Part shown: positions 56,265-64,000 of the stretch, piece after piece
Layout of the letters: each line of letters opens with the position of its first letter
Numbering within the stretch: the stretch's first letter is position 1
Origin: Prevotella sp. 885
GTDB lineage: Bacteria; Bacteroidota; Bacteroidia; Bacteroidales; Bacteroidaceae
Assembly (NCBI RefSeq): GCF_002265625.1
Contig: NZ_NOVE01000001.1
Location: 1 to 64,000 of the forward strand
Length of the DNA stretch: 64,000 bases
Reading direction: 5' to 3'
Translations under genes and position numbers: made by a program
Notes under the pieces: model-generated
What the model was told of the DNA's origin: nothing
Databases searched by the model: none
What the model saw: the letters and a program-made list of their open reading frames with translations, nothing else

Positions 56265-57370
56265 TTAGACGTTGAAGCGGAAGTGCATGATGTCGCCGTC
56301 CTGAACGACATAATCCTTACCCTCGATGGAGAGCTTGCCTGCCTCGCGGACGCAGCCTCAGATCCGTACTGGATGTAGTCGTCATACTTGATTACTTCGG
56401 CGCGGATGAATCCCTTCTCGAAGTCGGTGTGGATGACACCGGCGCACTGTGGAGCCTTCCATCCCTTGTGGTATGTCCATGCCTTCACCTCCATCTCACC
56501 GGCGGTGATGAATGTCTCGAGGTTGAGGAGCTGGTAAGCCTTCTTGATAAGGCGGTTTACGCCGCTCTCCTCCAGTCCGAGTTCCTCAAGGAACATCTGC
56601 TTGTCCTCGTAAGTCTCGAGCGAAGCGATGTCCTCCTCGGTCTTTGCAGCGATGACGAGCATCTCGGCTCCCTCGCTCTTGGCTATCTCAGCAATCTGCT
56701 GTGTGTATTCGTTGCCGTCCTTTGCAGAAGCCTCGTCCACGTTGCAGACGTAGAGCACGGGCTTAGAGGTGAGCAGGAAGAGGTCGTGAGCATAGCGAAG
56801 CTCCTCCTTTGTCTCGAACTCCACGGTGCGTGCGTTCTTGCCCTGCTCGAGCACTTCCTTGTAAGCCTCGAGCACAGACACTGCTATCTTGGCGTCCTTG
56901 TTGTTGCCGATGGAGGCAATCTTCGACTGCTTCTGGAGCTGAGCCTCTACGGTCTCGAGGTCCTTAAGCTGAAGCTCGGTGTCGATGACTTCCTTATCCT
57001 CTACGGGGTTTACGCTTGCGCCGCCCTCACGTACGATGTTTTCGTCGTCGAAGCAGCGGAGCACGTGGATGATGGCGTCAGTCTCACGGATGTTTCCGAG
57101 GAACTTATTGCCGAGACCCTCGCCCTTGGATGCACCCTTAACGAGTCCGGCGATGTCTACTATCTCGCAGGTGGCGGGAACGATGCGTCCCGGATGAACT
57201 ATCTCGGCGAGTCGTGTGAGTCGCTCGTCGGGCACTGTGATAACGCCGACGTTAGGCTCGATTGTACAGAAAGGGAAGTTGGCTGCCTGTGCCTTTGCAT
57301 TGGAGAGGCAGTTGAAGAGTGTGGACTTTCCCACGTTAGGGAGTCCTACGATACCGCATTTTAATGACAT
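56265..57370 (-). CDS. ychF: Redox-regulated ATPase YchF, frameshifted near the 3' end
   Basis: Obg-family P-loop protein that binds ATP and the ribosome. NVGKSTLFN near 11-19, G3-like [17 protein letters not shown] and the unusual G4 CNVDEAS are clear, followed by the TGS domain. The frame as given continues to 56228 with a meaningless tail ([12 protein letters not shown]). Shifting by one base at about 56352 restores the family ending [28 protein letters not shown] and a stop at 56265-56267. One base (probably a G of a GG pair, on the coding strand) is missing. The rest of the protein is intact. A sequencing or assembly error is likely in so conserved a gene. Confidence 0.93.
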
Positions 57371-57432
57371 GTCGTTATTTTTGTTGTTTTTTTCTTTTTC
57401 CTAATTTATTGTGTCTTTTGTATAGTCTCAAT

Positions 57433-57441
57433 GCAAAGTTA
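57433..57441 (-). promoter_or_regulatory. -7 element for ychF
   Basis: The reverse complement is TAACTTTGC, 62 bases before the ychF start; no clear -33 element. Confidence 0.5.
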
Positions 57442-57483
57442 CTGAAAGTATTGCATATAAGGGACATATAATGGCGTTATTTT

Positions 57484-58323
57484 TCAGTCGGTGAGGTCTA
57501 CGTGGCTCACTGTTATATCCTCATGGAGAAATATTCGTGCTGTCTCGCTGAATCGTTCCTCGCTTTCGGTGGTGAGATATCGGCATTTGCCGCCCTTCGT
57601 GATGTTTTGTTCCATCTCGGGGTGGCGCTGCAGATAGTCGGCGAGCGAGTCTGCCACGTAGCTGCCCTGCGCCATGATGCGCACGCCGTCGGGGATGTTC
57701 TTCACCACTGACGACATCAGAAGCGGATAGTGTGTGCAGCCGAGGATGACTGTGTCGATAAGCGGGTCGAGACGCATGAGCTGGTCTATGCGCTTCTTCA
57801 CGAAGTAGTCGGCACCGGGAGAGTCGGCTTCGCCCGCCTCCACGATGGCTGCCCACAGCGGACAAGCCACTCCGCTGACGGTGATGTCGGGGAAGAGCTT
57901 CTTTATCTCAAGGTTGTACGACTGGCTCTTTATGGTTCCTTCGGTGGCGAGTATGCCGACGTGACGCGACGTGGTGAGATTGCCGATGGTTTCGGCAGTG
58001 GGTCGGATGATGCCGAGGACGCGACGGTTGGGGTCGAGATGGGGGAGGTCGCGCTGCTGTATGGACCTCAGCGCTTTGGCGGAGGCGGTGTTACATCCGA
58101 GGATGACAAGGTGGCAACCCATTGAGAATAGCTTCATCACAGCCTGTCTCGTAAACTGGTAGACCACTTCAAAGGACCGCGAGCCGTAGGGCGCACGGGC
58201 GTTGTCGCCGAGGTACATATAGTCATACTGCGGCAGCAGTTGGCGGATGCCGTGAAGGACAGTCAGTCCGCCGTAGCCGGAGTCGAACACTCCGATGGGG
58301 CCTGGCGATTGTGGAAATGTCAT
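57484..58323 (-). CDS. murI: Glutamate racemase
   Basis: 279 residues. It interconverts L- and D-glutamate for peptidoglycan. The two catalytic cysteines are Cys77 (GCNTASA) and Cys196 (GCTHYPL); substrate loop GVFDSGYGGLTVLHGI is at 11-26. Last gene of the minus-strand series uppS, bamA, three ompH/skp genes, murI, which thus groups outer-membrane assembly with wall synthesis. Gap to the preceding ompH gene is 23 bases. Confidence 0.97.
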   Translation of the reverse strand: MTFPQSPGPIGVFDSGYGGLTVLHGIRQLLPQYDYMYLGDNARAPYGSRSFEVVYQFTRQAVMKLFSMGCHLVILGCNTASAKALRSIQQRDLPHLDPNRRVLGIIRPTAETIGNLTTSRHVGILATEGTIKSQSYNLEIKKLFPDITVSGVACPLWAAIVEAGEADSPGADYFVKKRIDQLMRLDPLIDTVILGCTHYPLLMSSVVKNIPDGVRIMAQGSYVADSLADYLQRHPEMEQNITKGGKCRYLTTESEERFSETARIFLHEDITVSHVDLTD

Positions 58324-58346
58324 TGCTGTTGTGTTTTTAGGGTTCC

Positions 58347-58850
58347 TTATTTTGTTAGCTGAGCCTTGATAAGCTCTGTGGCGTCTTCTCCCATTTCCGG
58401 GTTTATGTAGGGGCAGGCGTCGTTGTCGGTGTTCAGGATGAAGGCGTAGCCCTGGTCCTTTCCCACAGCTGCTACTGCTGCTGCGAGACGGCGGCGTACG
58501 GGGGAGAGGGCGTCAGTCTCTGCCTGCTTGAGAAGGCGTTCGGCGTCCTTGCGAAACTCCACGTTCTTCTCCATAAGGTCCTGCAGCTCGGTCTGACGCT
58601 TGCGGAGGATGGTGGGCACGAGGGTGCTCTGCACCTCAAGAAATTCCTCGTACTTCGAGTTGAACTCCATTTCGGCACGTCTCATCTCACTGTCGTATTT
58701 ACGTCTGAGGTTGTCCACGTCGGCCTGTGCCTTTACATACTCCGGCATTTCCTTCAGCATCGCATCGAAGCTGAAATATCCGAATCGTATCTGTGCGCTT
58801 GCCAGCAACGGCATAGCAAGGAGGATGATAAACAGCAGTGTCTTCTTCAT
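58347..58850 (-). CDS. OmpH/Skp family periplasmic chaperone (third copy)
   Basis: 167 residues. Signal peptide (LLFIILLAMPLLASAQ), then the Skp pattern: IRFGYFSFDAMLKEMPEYVK, a long charged coiled-coil arm (VDNLRRKYDSEMRRAEMEF through DLMEKNVEFRKDAERLLKQ) and a C-terminal strand (YAFILNTDNDACPYINPEMG). Skp-like trimers hold unfolded outer-membrane proteins for BamA. The most divergent of the three copies. The gene after it is murI. Confidence 0.92.
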   Translation of the reverse strand: MKKTLLFIILLAMPLLASAQIRFGYFSFDAMLKEMPEYVKAQADVDNLRRKYDSEMRRAEMEFNSKYEEFLEVQSTLVPTILRKRQTELQDLMEKNVEFRKDAERLLKQAETDALSPVRRRLAAAVAAVGKDQGYAFILNTDNDACPYINPEMGEDATELIKAQLTK

Positions 58851-58901
58851 ATTAATCTGTGGGATGAATGGTTAGAAAAAGTGTGTTGGGGTGAATGGTT
58901 A

Positions 58902-58944
58902 AAAAATAGGACAATGAGGTGCACTGTGTGTCATCTCATTGTCC
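58902..58944 (-). terminator. Stem-loop between second and third ompH genes
   Basis: GGACAATGAG / CTCATTGTCC with a 16-base loop and a T-rich tail on the minus strand. It may terminate or attenuate transcription ahead of the third ompH and murI. Confidence 0.65.
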
Positions 58945-59007
58945 GTTTACGCGAGGCAGGAAGCCAGTGCGCGAATCGAGCCTCGTCTGTGTTGTGTGTG
59001 TTTTTGT

Positions 59008-59520
59008 TTACTTCTTAGCAGGAGCAGTCTTGTTGAGCTCGGCCTTAACCTCTGCGGTAACGTCCTTGCTGAGAGTGTCGCTGATGTAGGGGATGCCAGA
59101 AGTGATGTCCATGATATAGACATAACCACCTGCCTTGCCCACTGCCTTGATGGCGTCAACGAGCTTGTTGGTGATCGGACCTATCTTGTCCTGCTGGAGC
59201 TTGCCGAGAGCCTGCTGGTTGTCCTGAGCAGTCTGCTGTATCTTCTGATACATCTGCTGGAGGCTTTCCTCTGTCTCCTTCTTCTTGGTCTCGTTCATTG
59301 TAGAGGAGTTCTTGTCATAGTCCTGAGCCTTGCGCTGGAGCTCGTCCTGCATAGCCTTGAGGTCGTTGTCGTACTGCTTTGCTGCAGCCTCTACCTCACC
59401 ACGTGCCTTGATGAACTCAGGCATAGAAGCCATGATTTCCTGTGCGTTAACGTGACCGAACTTCTGTGCGAATGTTGCCAATGGCATGAACAACATAAGC
59501 ATTAAAAATAGCTTTTTCAT
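59008..59520 (-). CDS. OmpH/Skp family periplasmic chaperone (second copy)
   Basis: 170 residues. Signal peptide (LFLMLMLFMPLATFAQ), KFGHVNAQEIMASMPEFIKA, then a coiled-coil arm rich in Lys, Glu and Gln (EVEAAAKQYDNDLKAMQDEL through QQTAQDNQQALGKLQQDKIG), a strand GGYVYIMDITSGIPYI and the end KTAPAKK. A stem-loop lies just downstream. Confidence 0.93.
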   Translation of the reverse strand: MKKLFLMLMLFMPLATFAQKFGHVNAQEIMASMPEFIKARGEVEAAAKQYDNDLKAMQDELQRKAQDYDKNSSTMNETKKKETEESLQQMYQKIQQTAQDNQQALGKLQQDKIGPITNKLVDAIKAVGKAGGYVYIMDITSGIPYISDTLSKDVTAEVKAELNKTAPAKK

Positions 59521-59583
59521 TCTTTCTCTTTATTTTGTTTTTTTGATTATTGTCTGAGCATTACTGGGCCTTTCTGGGCCTTC

Positions 59584-60093
59584 TTAATTATATCCCAGCT
59601 TCTGCAGCACTTCGTTGCTGATGTCTATCTTCGGCGAACCGAAGATGATGCCGGCGTCGGAGGCTCTGTCGAGTACTAAGGAGTAACCACGAAGCTCGGA
59701 GATTTCCTTTACGGCGGTGTAGACTTCCTCCTGGATGGGCGACATCAGACTCTCACGCTTCTTGAAGAGCTCGCCTTCCGGACCGAAATACTTGCGCTTC
59801 AGGTCGCTGGCTTCCTTCTCCTTCTTCATGATGGTCTCCTGACGCTCCTTCTTCTGCTCGGCAGAGAGGAACACCATCTCGTTCTGATAGTTCTTATACA
59901 TTGTGGAAGCCTCTGTGTTGAGAGCCTCCACCTCAGCCTGCCACTTCTTCGACACCTGATTGAGCTGCTCGTTGGCACGCTCGTAGGCGGGGATGTTCTT
60001 CAGGATGTACTCCATGTCAAGAAGCGCAAACTTCTGTGCGCTTGCCGTCAATGCCGTAATGGCAAAGAGGCAGATTAACATTAATTTTCTCAT
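59584..60093 (-). CDS. OmpH/Skp family periplasmic chaperone (first copy)
   Basis: 169 residues. Signal peptide (LMLICLFAITALTASAQ), KFALLDMEYILKNIPAYERA, the coiled-coil arm (LNQVSKKWQAEVEALNTEAS through MKKEKEASDLKRKYFGPEGE) and ELRGYSLVLDRASDAGIIFG near the end. It follows bamA by 23 bases, the usual bamA-skp order. Confidence 0.93.
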   Translation of the reverse strand: MRKLMLICLFAITALTASAQKFALLDMEYILKNIPAYERANEQLNQVSKKWQAEVEALNTEASTMYKNYQNEMVFLSAEQKKERQETIMKKEKEASDLKRKYFGPEGELFKKRESLMSPIQEEVYTAVKEISELRGYSLVLDRASDAGIIFGSPKIDISNEVLQKLGYN

Positions 60094-60116
60094 ATCTTCA
60101 AAAAATTATGTTAGCA

Positions 60117-62732
60117 TTAGAATTCCTGTCCGAGGATGAAGTGGAACTGGCTGCCGCCCTTCTTTCCGTATACGGTGTCGAAACCGTAAGCCCAGTCGAT
60201 ACCCATCAAGCCTACCATCGGGAGGAAGATACGTACACCGACACCGGCGGAGCGCTTCATGTCGAAGGGATTGAACTTCTTGGTCTCTGTCCAGGCATTA
60301 CCACCCTCAACGAATGTGAGGCCGTAGATGGTAGTGTTGCCGAGGAGGAGCGGATAGCGAAGCTCCAGCGACATACGGTCGTAGGCATAAGCCTCTGCGC
60401 CGTACGGGGTGAGCGAGCCGTTCTCGTAACCTCTAAGTCCGATGGTCTCCTCTGCATAGTTCGTAGAATATCCGGTCATACCGTCACCACCCATGTAGTA
60501 GGTCTCGAACGGCGACTTCTTCCACTTGTTGAAAGAGCCGAGCAAGCCGAGCTCTACGCGAGTCATGAGCACCAGACACTTCTGTCCGCTTGTGAGAGCG
60601 GTGTAGGTGCGAGCCTTGAACTTCCACTTGTGGTACTCCACCCAGCGGTATTTCTCCTGCTGCTCCTTGTTATAGTTGGGCGACTTGGGGTTCTGAGCGA
60701 GGTGCTCATAGTCCTTTCCGTCGAATGCTGACCAAGGCGGTGTGACTGTCACTGACGCCATAAACTCAGAACCGCGGCGCGGGAACAGCTGGTTGTCAGT
60801 AGACGTACGCGACAGCTGTATGCTGAGGTTAAGGTTGTTTGAGTTACCGTTGGTCATGAGGAAGTAAGCCCAGTTCTTCATCATATAGCGGGTATACTGC
60901 AGTGAGAGCGACAGCTGGAAGTAGTCATCAGGCCATCTCAGCTGCTTACCCCAACCGAGCGAAACGCCGAAGAGCTTAACATACTTGTCCGGATCGTAAT
61001 AGTTCTCGTAGTTATTATATCCGTAGTTGCTACCGTAACCATACATATAGTTGTAATAGTTGTTGAAGTAGCCGTTGTTATAGTAGTTGCTCGATACGTC
61101 AGACTGCTTTGAGAAGTAAGCGCCTACAGAGAACTGAATGGGTCGCTTGCCACCGAACCAGTTGGTTGAGTACGACATGTTGTACGACTGATAGTACGTA
61201 CCGTTGGTCTGTGCTCCGAGTGAAAGCACCTCACCGTCACCGATGGGGAGGAATCCTCTGTGCTCACTGTTCTTGCGGAAGAGGTTTCGCATAGAGAAGT
61301 TGTTGAGCTTAAGACCGATTCGTCCGATGACGCCGGTCTGACCCCAACCGAGTGAGAACTCCACCTGGTCGTTCGACTTCTGCTCAAGTTCCCAGTTGAT
61401 GTTCACGGTTCCGTTCTCCGGATCGGGCTTTACGTCCGGATTTACCTTCTCTGGGTCGAAGTGTCCCATTGAGGCAATCTCACGTGCAGAACGCTGGAGA
61501 GCCTCCTTTGAGAAGAGGTCGCCCGGCTTTGTACGCAGCTCACGTCTGATGACGTTCTCGTAGAGACGGTCGTTACCCATAATACGTACGTGATTGATGT
61601 GCGCCTGGGGTCCCTCGAAGATACGCATCTCAAGGTCGATGGAGTCGCCCACGATGTTCACCTCCGTCGGGTGGAGCGAATAGAAGAGGTATCCGTTGTT
61701 CCAGTAGTTGTTGCCCACGGCGTCTTCGTCCTCAGAGAGGCGCTTGTTCATGAGCTTCTGGTTGTAGACGTCACCCTTCTGCATGCCGAGCACGCGTGAG
61801 AGATAGTCAGATGAATAGATGGTGTTGCCCACCCATGTGATGTTGCGGATGAAGTATTTCTTGCCCTCGTCCACCTTTATCTTTATGCTGACATGCTTGT
61901 CGTCGACGTTCCAAACCGAGTCGGAAACGATCATAGCGTCACGATATCCATACTCGTTATACTTGTCAATAAGCTTCTGCTTGTCCGCCTTCCAGCGTTC
62001 CGGCGTAAACTTCTTGGCTTTGAGGAACGAGCCCAGAGTGCCAGCCTCGTGCGTCTTCGCGAAAGCTCCCTTCTTGAGCAGACCGCCCTTTATCTTGGTG
62101 TTAGAAAGGGCGTGGTTGCCTTCGATGAATATCTTGCGCACCTTCATCTTCTCCTTCTTGTCGATGATGACGTCGAGGATAACCTGATTTTTCTGCGATA
62201 CGTCGTCGCGCTGGACAATCTGGATGTCGGCGTTCTTGAATCCCTTGTCGTCGAAGTATTTCTTGGCAAGAATCTTCGCGCGGTCAATCATGTTAGGCGT
62301 AATCTGTGCGCCTTTGAGCAGTCCGAGTTTCTCCTCCATGTCCGTACGCTCCGACTTCTTCAGTCCCACGTAGTTGATGGTAGAGACACGCGGTCTCATC
62401 TGTAGGTGGATATGGAGGTAGGCCTTGTCCTGTACGAGCGAGTCAACGGCAATGGACACCTCTGAGAAGAGTCCGTACTTCCAGTAGTGCTTGATAGCGT
62501 CCGTTATCTCGTCGCCCGGCAGATCAATCTGCTGTCCCACGGACAGTCCTGAGATGCCGGTAAGCATATAGTCCTCATAGCCATCGGCTCCTGATACGGC
62601 GATGCCTCCGATGGTTACGGAGCGTGGTGTTCCGGCATACGATATGTCGGGATATTGAATCTTGTCCTGCGCCATTGCTGCCATTGTGCACGCCATGACG
62701 CATACAGTTGTCAAGACCTTCTTTATATTCAT
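60117..62732 (-). CDS. bamA: Outer-membrane protein assembly factor BamA
   Basis: 871 residues. Signal peptide (VLTTVCVMACTMAAMAQ). N-terminal POTRA repeats at about 45-410, including VSTINYVGLKKSERTDMEEK, RKIFIEGNHALSNTKIKGGL and HINHVRIMGNDRLYENVIRR. The C-terminal half is the 16-stranded barrel, with a Tyr/Asn-rich insertion (SNYYNNGYFNNYYNYMYGYG), the region VRIFLPMVGLMGIDWAYGFD and the end FHFILGQEF. It inserts beta-barrel proteins into the outer membrane. Followed by three Skp-like genes and preceded by uppS. Confidence 0.97.
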   Translation of the reverse strand: MNIKKVLTTVCVMACTMAAMAQDKIQYPDISYAGTPRSVTIGGIAVSGADGYEDYMLTGISGLSVGQQIDLPGDEITDAIKHYWKYGLFSEVSIAVDSLVQDKAYLHIHLQMRPRVSTINYVGLKKSERTDMEEKLGLLKGAQITPNMIDRAKILAKKYFDDKGFKNADIQIVQRDDVSQKNQVILDVIIDKKEKMKVRKIFIEGNHALSNTKIKGGLLKKGAFAKTHEAGTLGSFLKAKKFTPERWKADKQKLIDKYNEYGYRDAMIVSDSVWNVDDKHVSIKIKVDEGKKYFIRNITWVGNTIYSSDYLSRVLGMQKGDVYNQKLMNKRLSEDEDAVGNNYWNNGYLFYSLHPTEVNIVGDSIDLEMRIFEGPQAHINHVRIMGNDRLYENVIRRELRTKPGDLFSKEALQRSAREIASMGHFDPEKVNPDVKPDPENGTVNINWELEQKSNDQVEFSLGWGQTGVIGRIGLKLNNFSMRNLFRKNSEHRGFLPIGDGEVLSLGAQTNGTYYQSYNMSYSTNWFGGKRPIQFSVGAYFSKQSDVSSNYYNNGYFNNYYNYMYGYGSNYGYNNYENYYDPDKYVKLFGVSLGWGKQLRWPDDYFQLSLSLQYTRYMMKNWAYFLMTNGNSNNLNLSIQLSRTSTDNQLFPRRGSEFMASVTVTPPWSAFDGKDYEHLAQNPKSPNYNKEQQEKYRWVEYHKWKFKARTYTALTSGQKCLVLMTRVELGLLGSFNKWKKSPFETYYMGGDGMTGYSTNYAEETIGLRGYENGSLTPYGAEAYAYDRMSLELRYPLLLGNTTIYGLTFVEGGNAWTETKKFNPFDMKRSAGVGVRIFLPMVGLMGIDWAYGFDTVYGKKGGSQFHFILGQEF

Positions 62733-62817
62733 CTTTGTTTGCTTGGTTTCGGTTCTTTATCTTCTATGTTGTGGCGGGTGTCTTGTCTGATAAGGAGCTG
62801 TTCCTTATTCGCCGTCG

Positions 62818-63570
62818 TTACGGCTTCTGCTGCTTCTCCTCTTCCTCCACCTGCGCCTCGGTTTTTCCGAATCGGCGCTGTCGGCTCTGATAGTCAGCGA
62901 TGGCACGATGCAGTCCTTCCTCGTCGAAGTCAGGCCAGTAGGTTTCGGTGAAGTAAAGTTCGGAGTAGGCTATCTGCCACAGCAGGTAGTTGCTGATGCG
63001 CTCTTCGCCACCGGTGCGTATGAGCAGCTCGGGGTCGGGCATGAAAGCCGTGGCCATGTGCTCGGAGAGCGTCTCTTCGCTGATGTCCTCTGCCTTCAGC
63101 TTTCCTTCAGCCACCTCCAAGGCGATGTCGTGCGCCGCCTTCGTTATCTCCCAGCGTGAGGAATAGCTAAGAGCTATGACCATTGTCATGGCAGAGTTGG
63201 CAGCGGTATGCTCCATCGTCTGCTGCAATTTCTGCTGCACCTCTACGGGCAGCCTTTCTATGTCGCCGATAACCTCGAATCGCACGTTGTTCTTCATAAA
63301 TATCTCGTCCTCTAAGGAGGTGAGCACCAGTCCCATGAGAGCAGCCACTTCCGTGGCGGGTCGGTTCCAGTTTTCGGTGGAGAAGGTGTAGAGTGTGAGG
63401 TATTTCACGCCGAGACGTGTACATTCCGACGTAATCTTTCTCACAGCATCCACTCCAGCCTGATGGCCGAAGCTGCGTGGTTTTCCCCGCTCAGCCGCCC
63501 AGCGTCCGTTGCCGTCCATGATGATGGCAATGTGCTGTGGTATGCGGTTCATATCGAGTTGTTGGGTCAT
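62818..63570 (-). CDS. uppS: Isoprenyl transferase (undecaprenyl diphosphate synthase)
   Basis: 250 residues. It builds C55 undecaprenyl diphosphate, the lipid carrier for wall and surface glycans. Catalytic Asp19 in [16 protein letters not shown], then [24 protein letters not shown], and [20 protein letters not shown] with ELYF. C-terminal [20 protein letters not shown] is a charged extension. 85 bases before bamA and 39 bases after the PorG-like gene; all are on the minus strand. Confidence 0.97.
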   Translation of the reverse strand: MTQQLDMNRIPQHIAIIMDGNGRWAAERGKPRSFGHQAGVDAVRKITSECTRLGVKYLTLYTFSTENWNRPATEVAALMGLVLTSLEDEIFMKNNVRFEVIGDIERLPVEVQQKLQQTMEHTAANSAMTMVIALSYSSRWEITKAAHDIALEVAEGKLKAEDISEETLSEHMATAFMPDPELLIRTGGEERISNYLLWQIAYSELYFTETYWPDFDEEGLHRAIADYQSRQRRFGKTEAQVEEEEKQQKP

Positions 63571-63609
63571 AGCTATAAATAATAATTAATAAATAACAAT
63601 TAATAAATG

Positions 63610-64000
63610 TCACTCGTCCTCGTTGTGGCAAGTCCTGCATTTCGCCGAGAAGCTGTACGTCAGTGTTATCTGCAGTGTGGAGTAGCAGTCGGTGTTCTTG
63701 AACAGTCCGGTGCTCTCTATGCCGTACGGGTCTTTCTTTCCGTCAAGGTTGTCGCTGAGCGAGAAGTGCTCCGCCCACTCCACTCCGAGGTTGAGTCTTG
63801 GTCCTATCTTGTATTTCACGCCCAAGCCGAGTGGCATATTGGCGGTAAAGCAGTTGTCTGCGTCGCCTCCGGATGCGAACGTTGCACCCACTCCCACGAA
63901 GACGAAAGGTGTGAGGCGCTTTGCTCCGCGATAGTCGCGTCCGGTGCCGTAGGGCCAGAAGTTGTATTCGTATACGGCGCTGACGTCCACTAATGAACGG
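63610..64000 (-). CDS. PorG-like (DUF6089) outer-membrane barrel protein, C-terminal part
   Basis: Open to the window edge on the upstream side; the GTG at 63990 is probably internal. The visible 130 residues are alternating-residue barrel strands: VDVSAVYEYNFWPYGTGRDY, LTPFVFVGVGATFASGGD, PLGLGVKYKIGPRLNLGVEW and CYSTLQITLTYSFSAKCR, with a cysteine pair CRTC near the end. In Bacteroidota a DUF6089 protein is commonly encoded just before uppS and bamA, and in Porphyromonas gingivalis the equivalent is the type IX secretion protein PorG (from memory). The assignment rests on position and barrel character. Confidence 0.65.
   Translation of the reverse strand, partial: RSLVDVSAVYEYNFWPYGTGRDYRGAKRLTPFVFVGVGATFASGGDADNCFTANMPLGLGVKYKIGPRLNLGVEWAEHFSLSDNLDGKKDPYGIESTGLFKNTDCYSTLQITLTYSFSAKCRTCHNEDE

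Overview
The window is chromosomal DNA of a Bacteroidota bacterium, most probably a Prevotellaceae member (Prevotella/Segatella-like). Evidence: promoters of the Bacteroidota type (TTTG, 19-21 bases, TAnnTTTGC) precede many genes; the 5' leaders lack clear Shine-Dalgarno sequences; SecD and SecF are fused; DUF4271, DUF4254, DUF5723 and OmpH/Skp genes sit in Bacteroidota-type clusters; and several exported proteins end in a short tail resembling type IX secretion (T9SS) sorting domains.

Layout. 1-1.5 kb: the start of an ISAon1-like insertion sequence, an unexplained structured intergenic region, and an ECF sigma factor with an overlapping anti-sigma-like gene. 1.8-5.1 kb: a large secreted repeat protein. 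5.35-6.5 kb: repeat island 1. 6.7-22.2 kb: mostly minus-strand housekeeping genes (pckA, metG, secDF, a membrane nuclease/phosphatase plus rhomboid protease, tyrS-yidD-rnpA-hemD-DUF4271-metK) with HU on the plus strand and a tRNA-Gln. 22.6-29.7 kb: a secreted GH13 amylase with starch-binding modules, a secreted protein gene broken by an in-frame TAG, a LolC/E-type permease and rbfA. 30-32 kb: a small secreted paralogue followed by repeat island 2. 32.2-36.7 kb: plus-strand lemA-TPM-aroQ-methyltransferase, then DUF4254 plus a GT9 glycosyltransferase. 37-51 kb: a second large secreted repeat protein, a nucleoside kinase, an Na/Pi cotransporter gene broken by an in-frame TGA, a secreted protein plus a GH2 beta-galactosidase, and a lipoprotein plus a DUF5723 outer-membrane protein. 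51.3-64 kb: a 22-bp tandem array, a secreted phosphodiesterase-like protein, upp, two small secreted proteins, lgt, ychF (frameshifted near its 3' end), murI, three ompH/skp genes, bamA, uppS and the end of a PorG-like (DUF6089) gene.

How the genes work together. The envelope is the main theme: SecDF, Lgt, a LolC/E-like permease, BamA, three Skp-like chaperones, UppS, MurI and the PorG-like protein supply protein export, lipoprotein processing, outer-membrane assembly and wall precursors. The amylase, the beta-galactosidase and the calycin-like proteins are exported products that use these routes. A module of about 140 residues is shared by the two large calycin-like proteins and the N-terminus of the beta-galactosidase.

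The most unusual content is non-coding. At least four repeat families occupy the intergenic DNA: (i) a mosaic of trinucleotide-loop hairpins bounded by an aggaggctatggcg inverted repeat; (ii) a palindromic scaffold with 36-bp inverted ends whose internal hairpin differs between copies; (iii) a 380-390 bp repeat carrying a 22-bp iteron-like array; (iv) a different 22-bp array inside an inverted repeat. Families i-iii occur together in both repeat islands. Three otherwise conserved genes carry single lesions (TAG, TGA, one-base deletion), which fits either draft or metagenome-assembly error or real decay.
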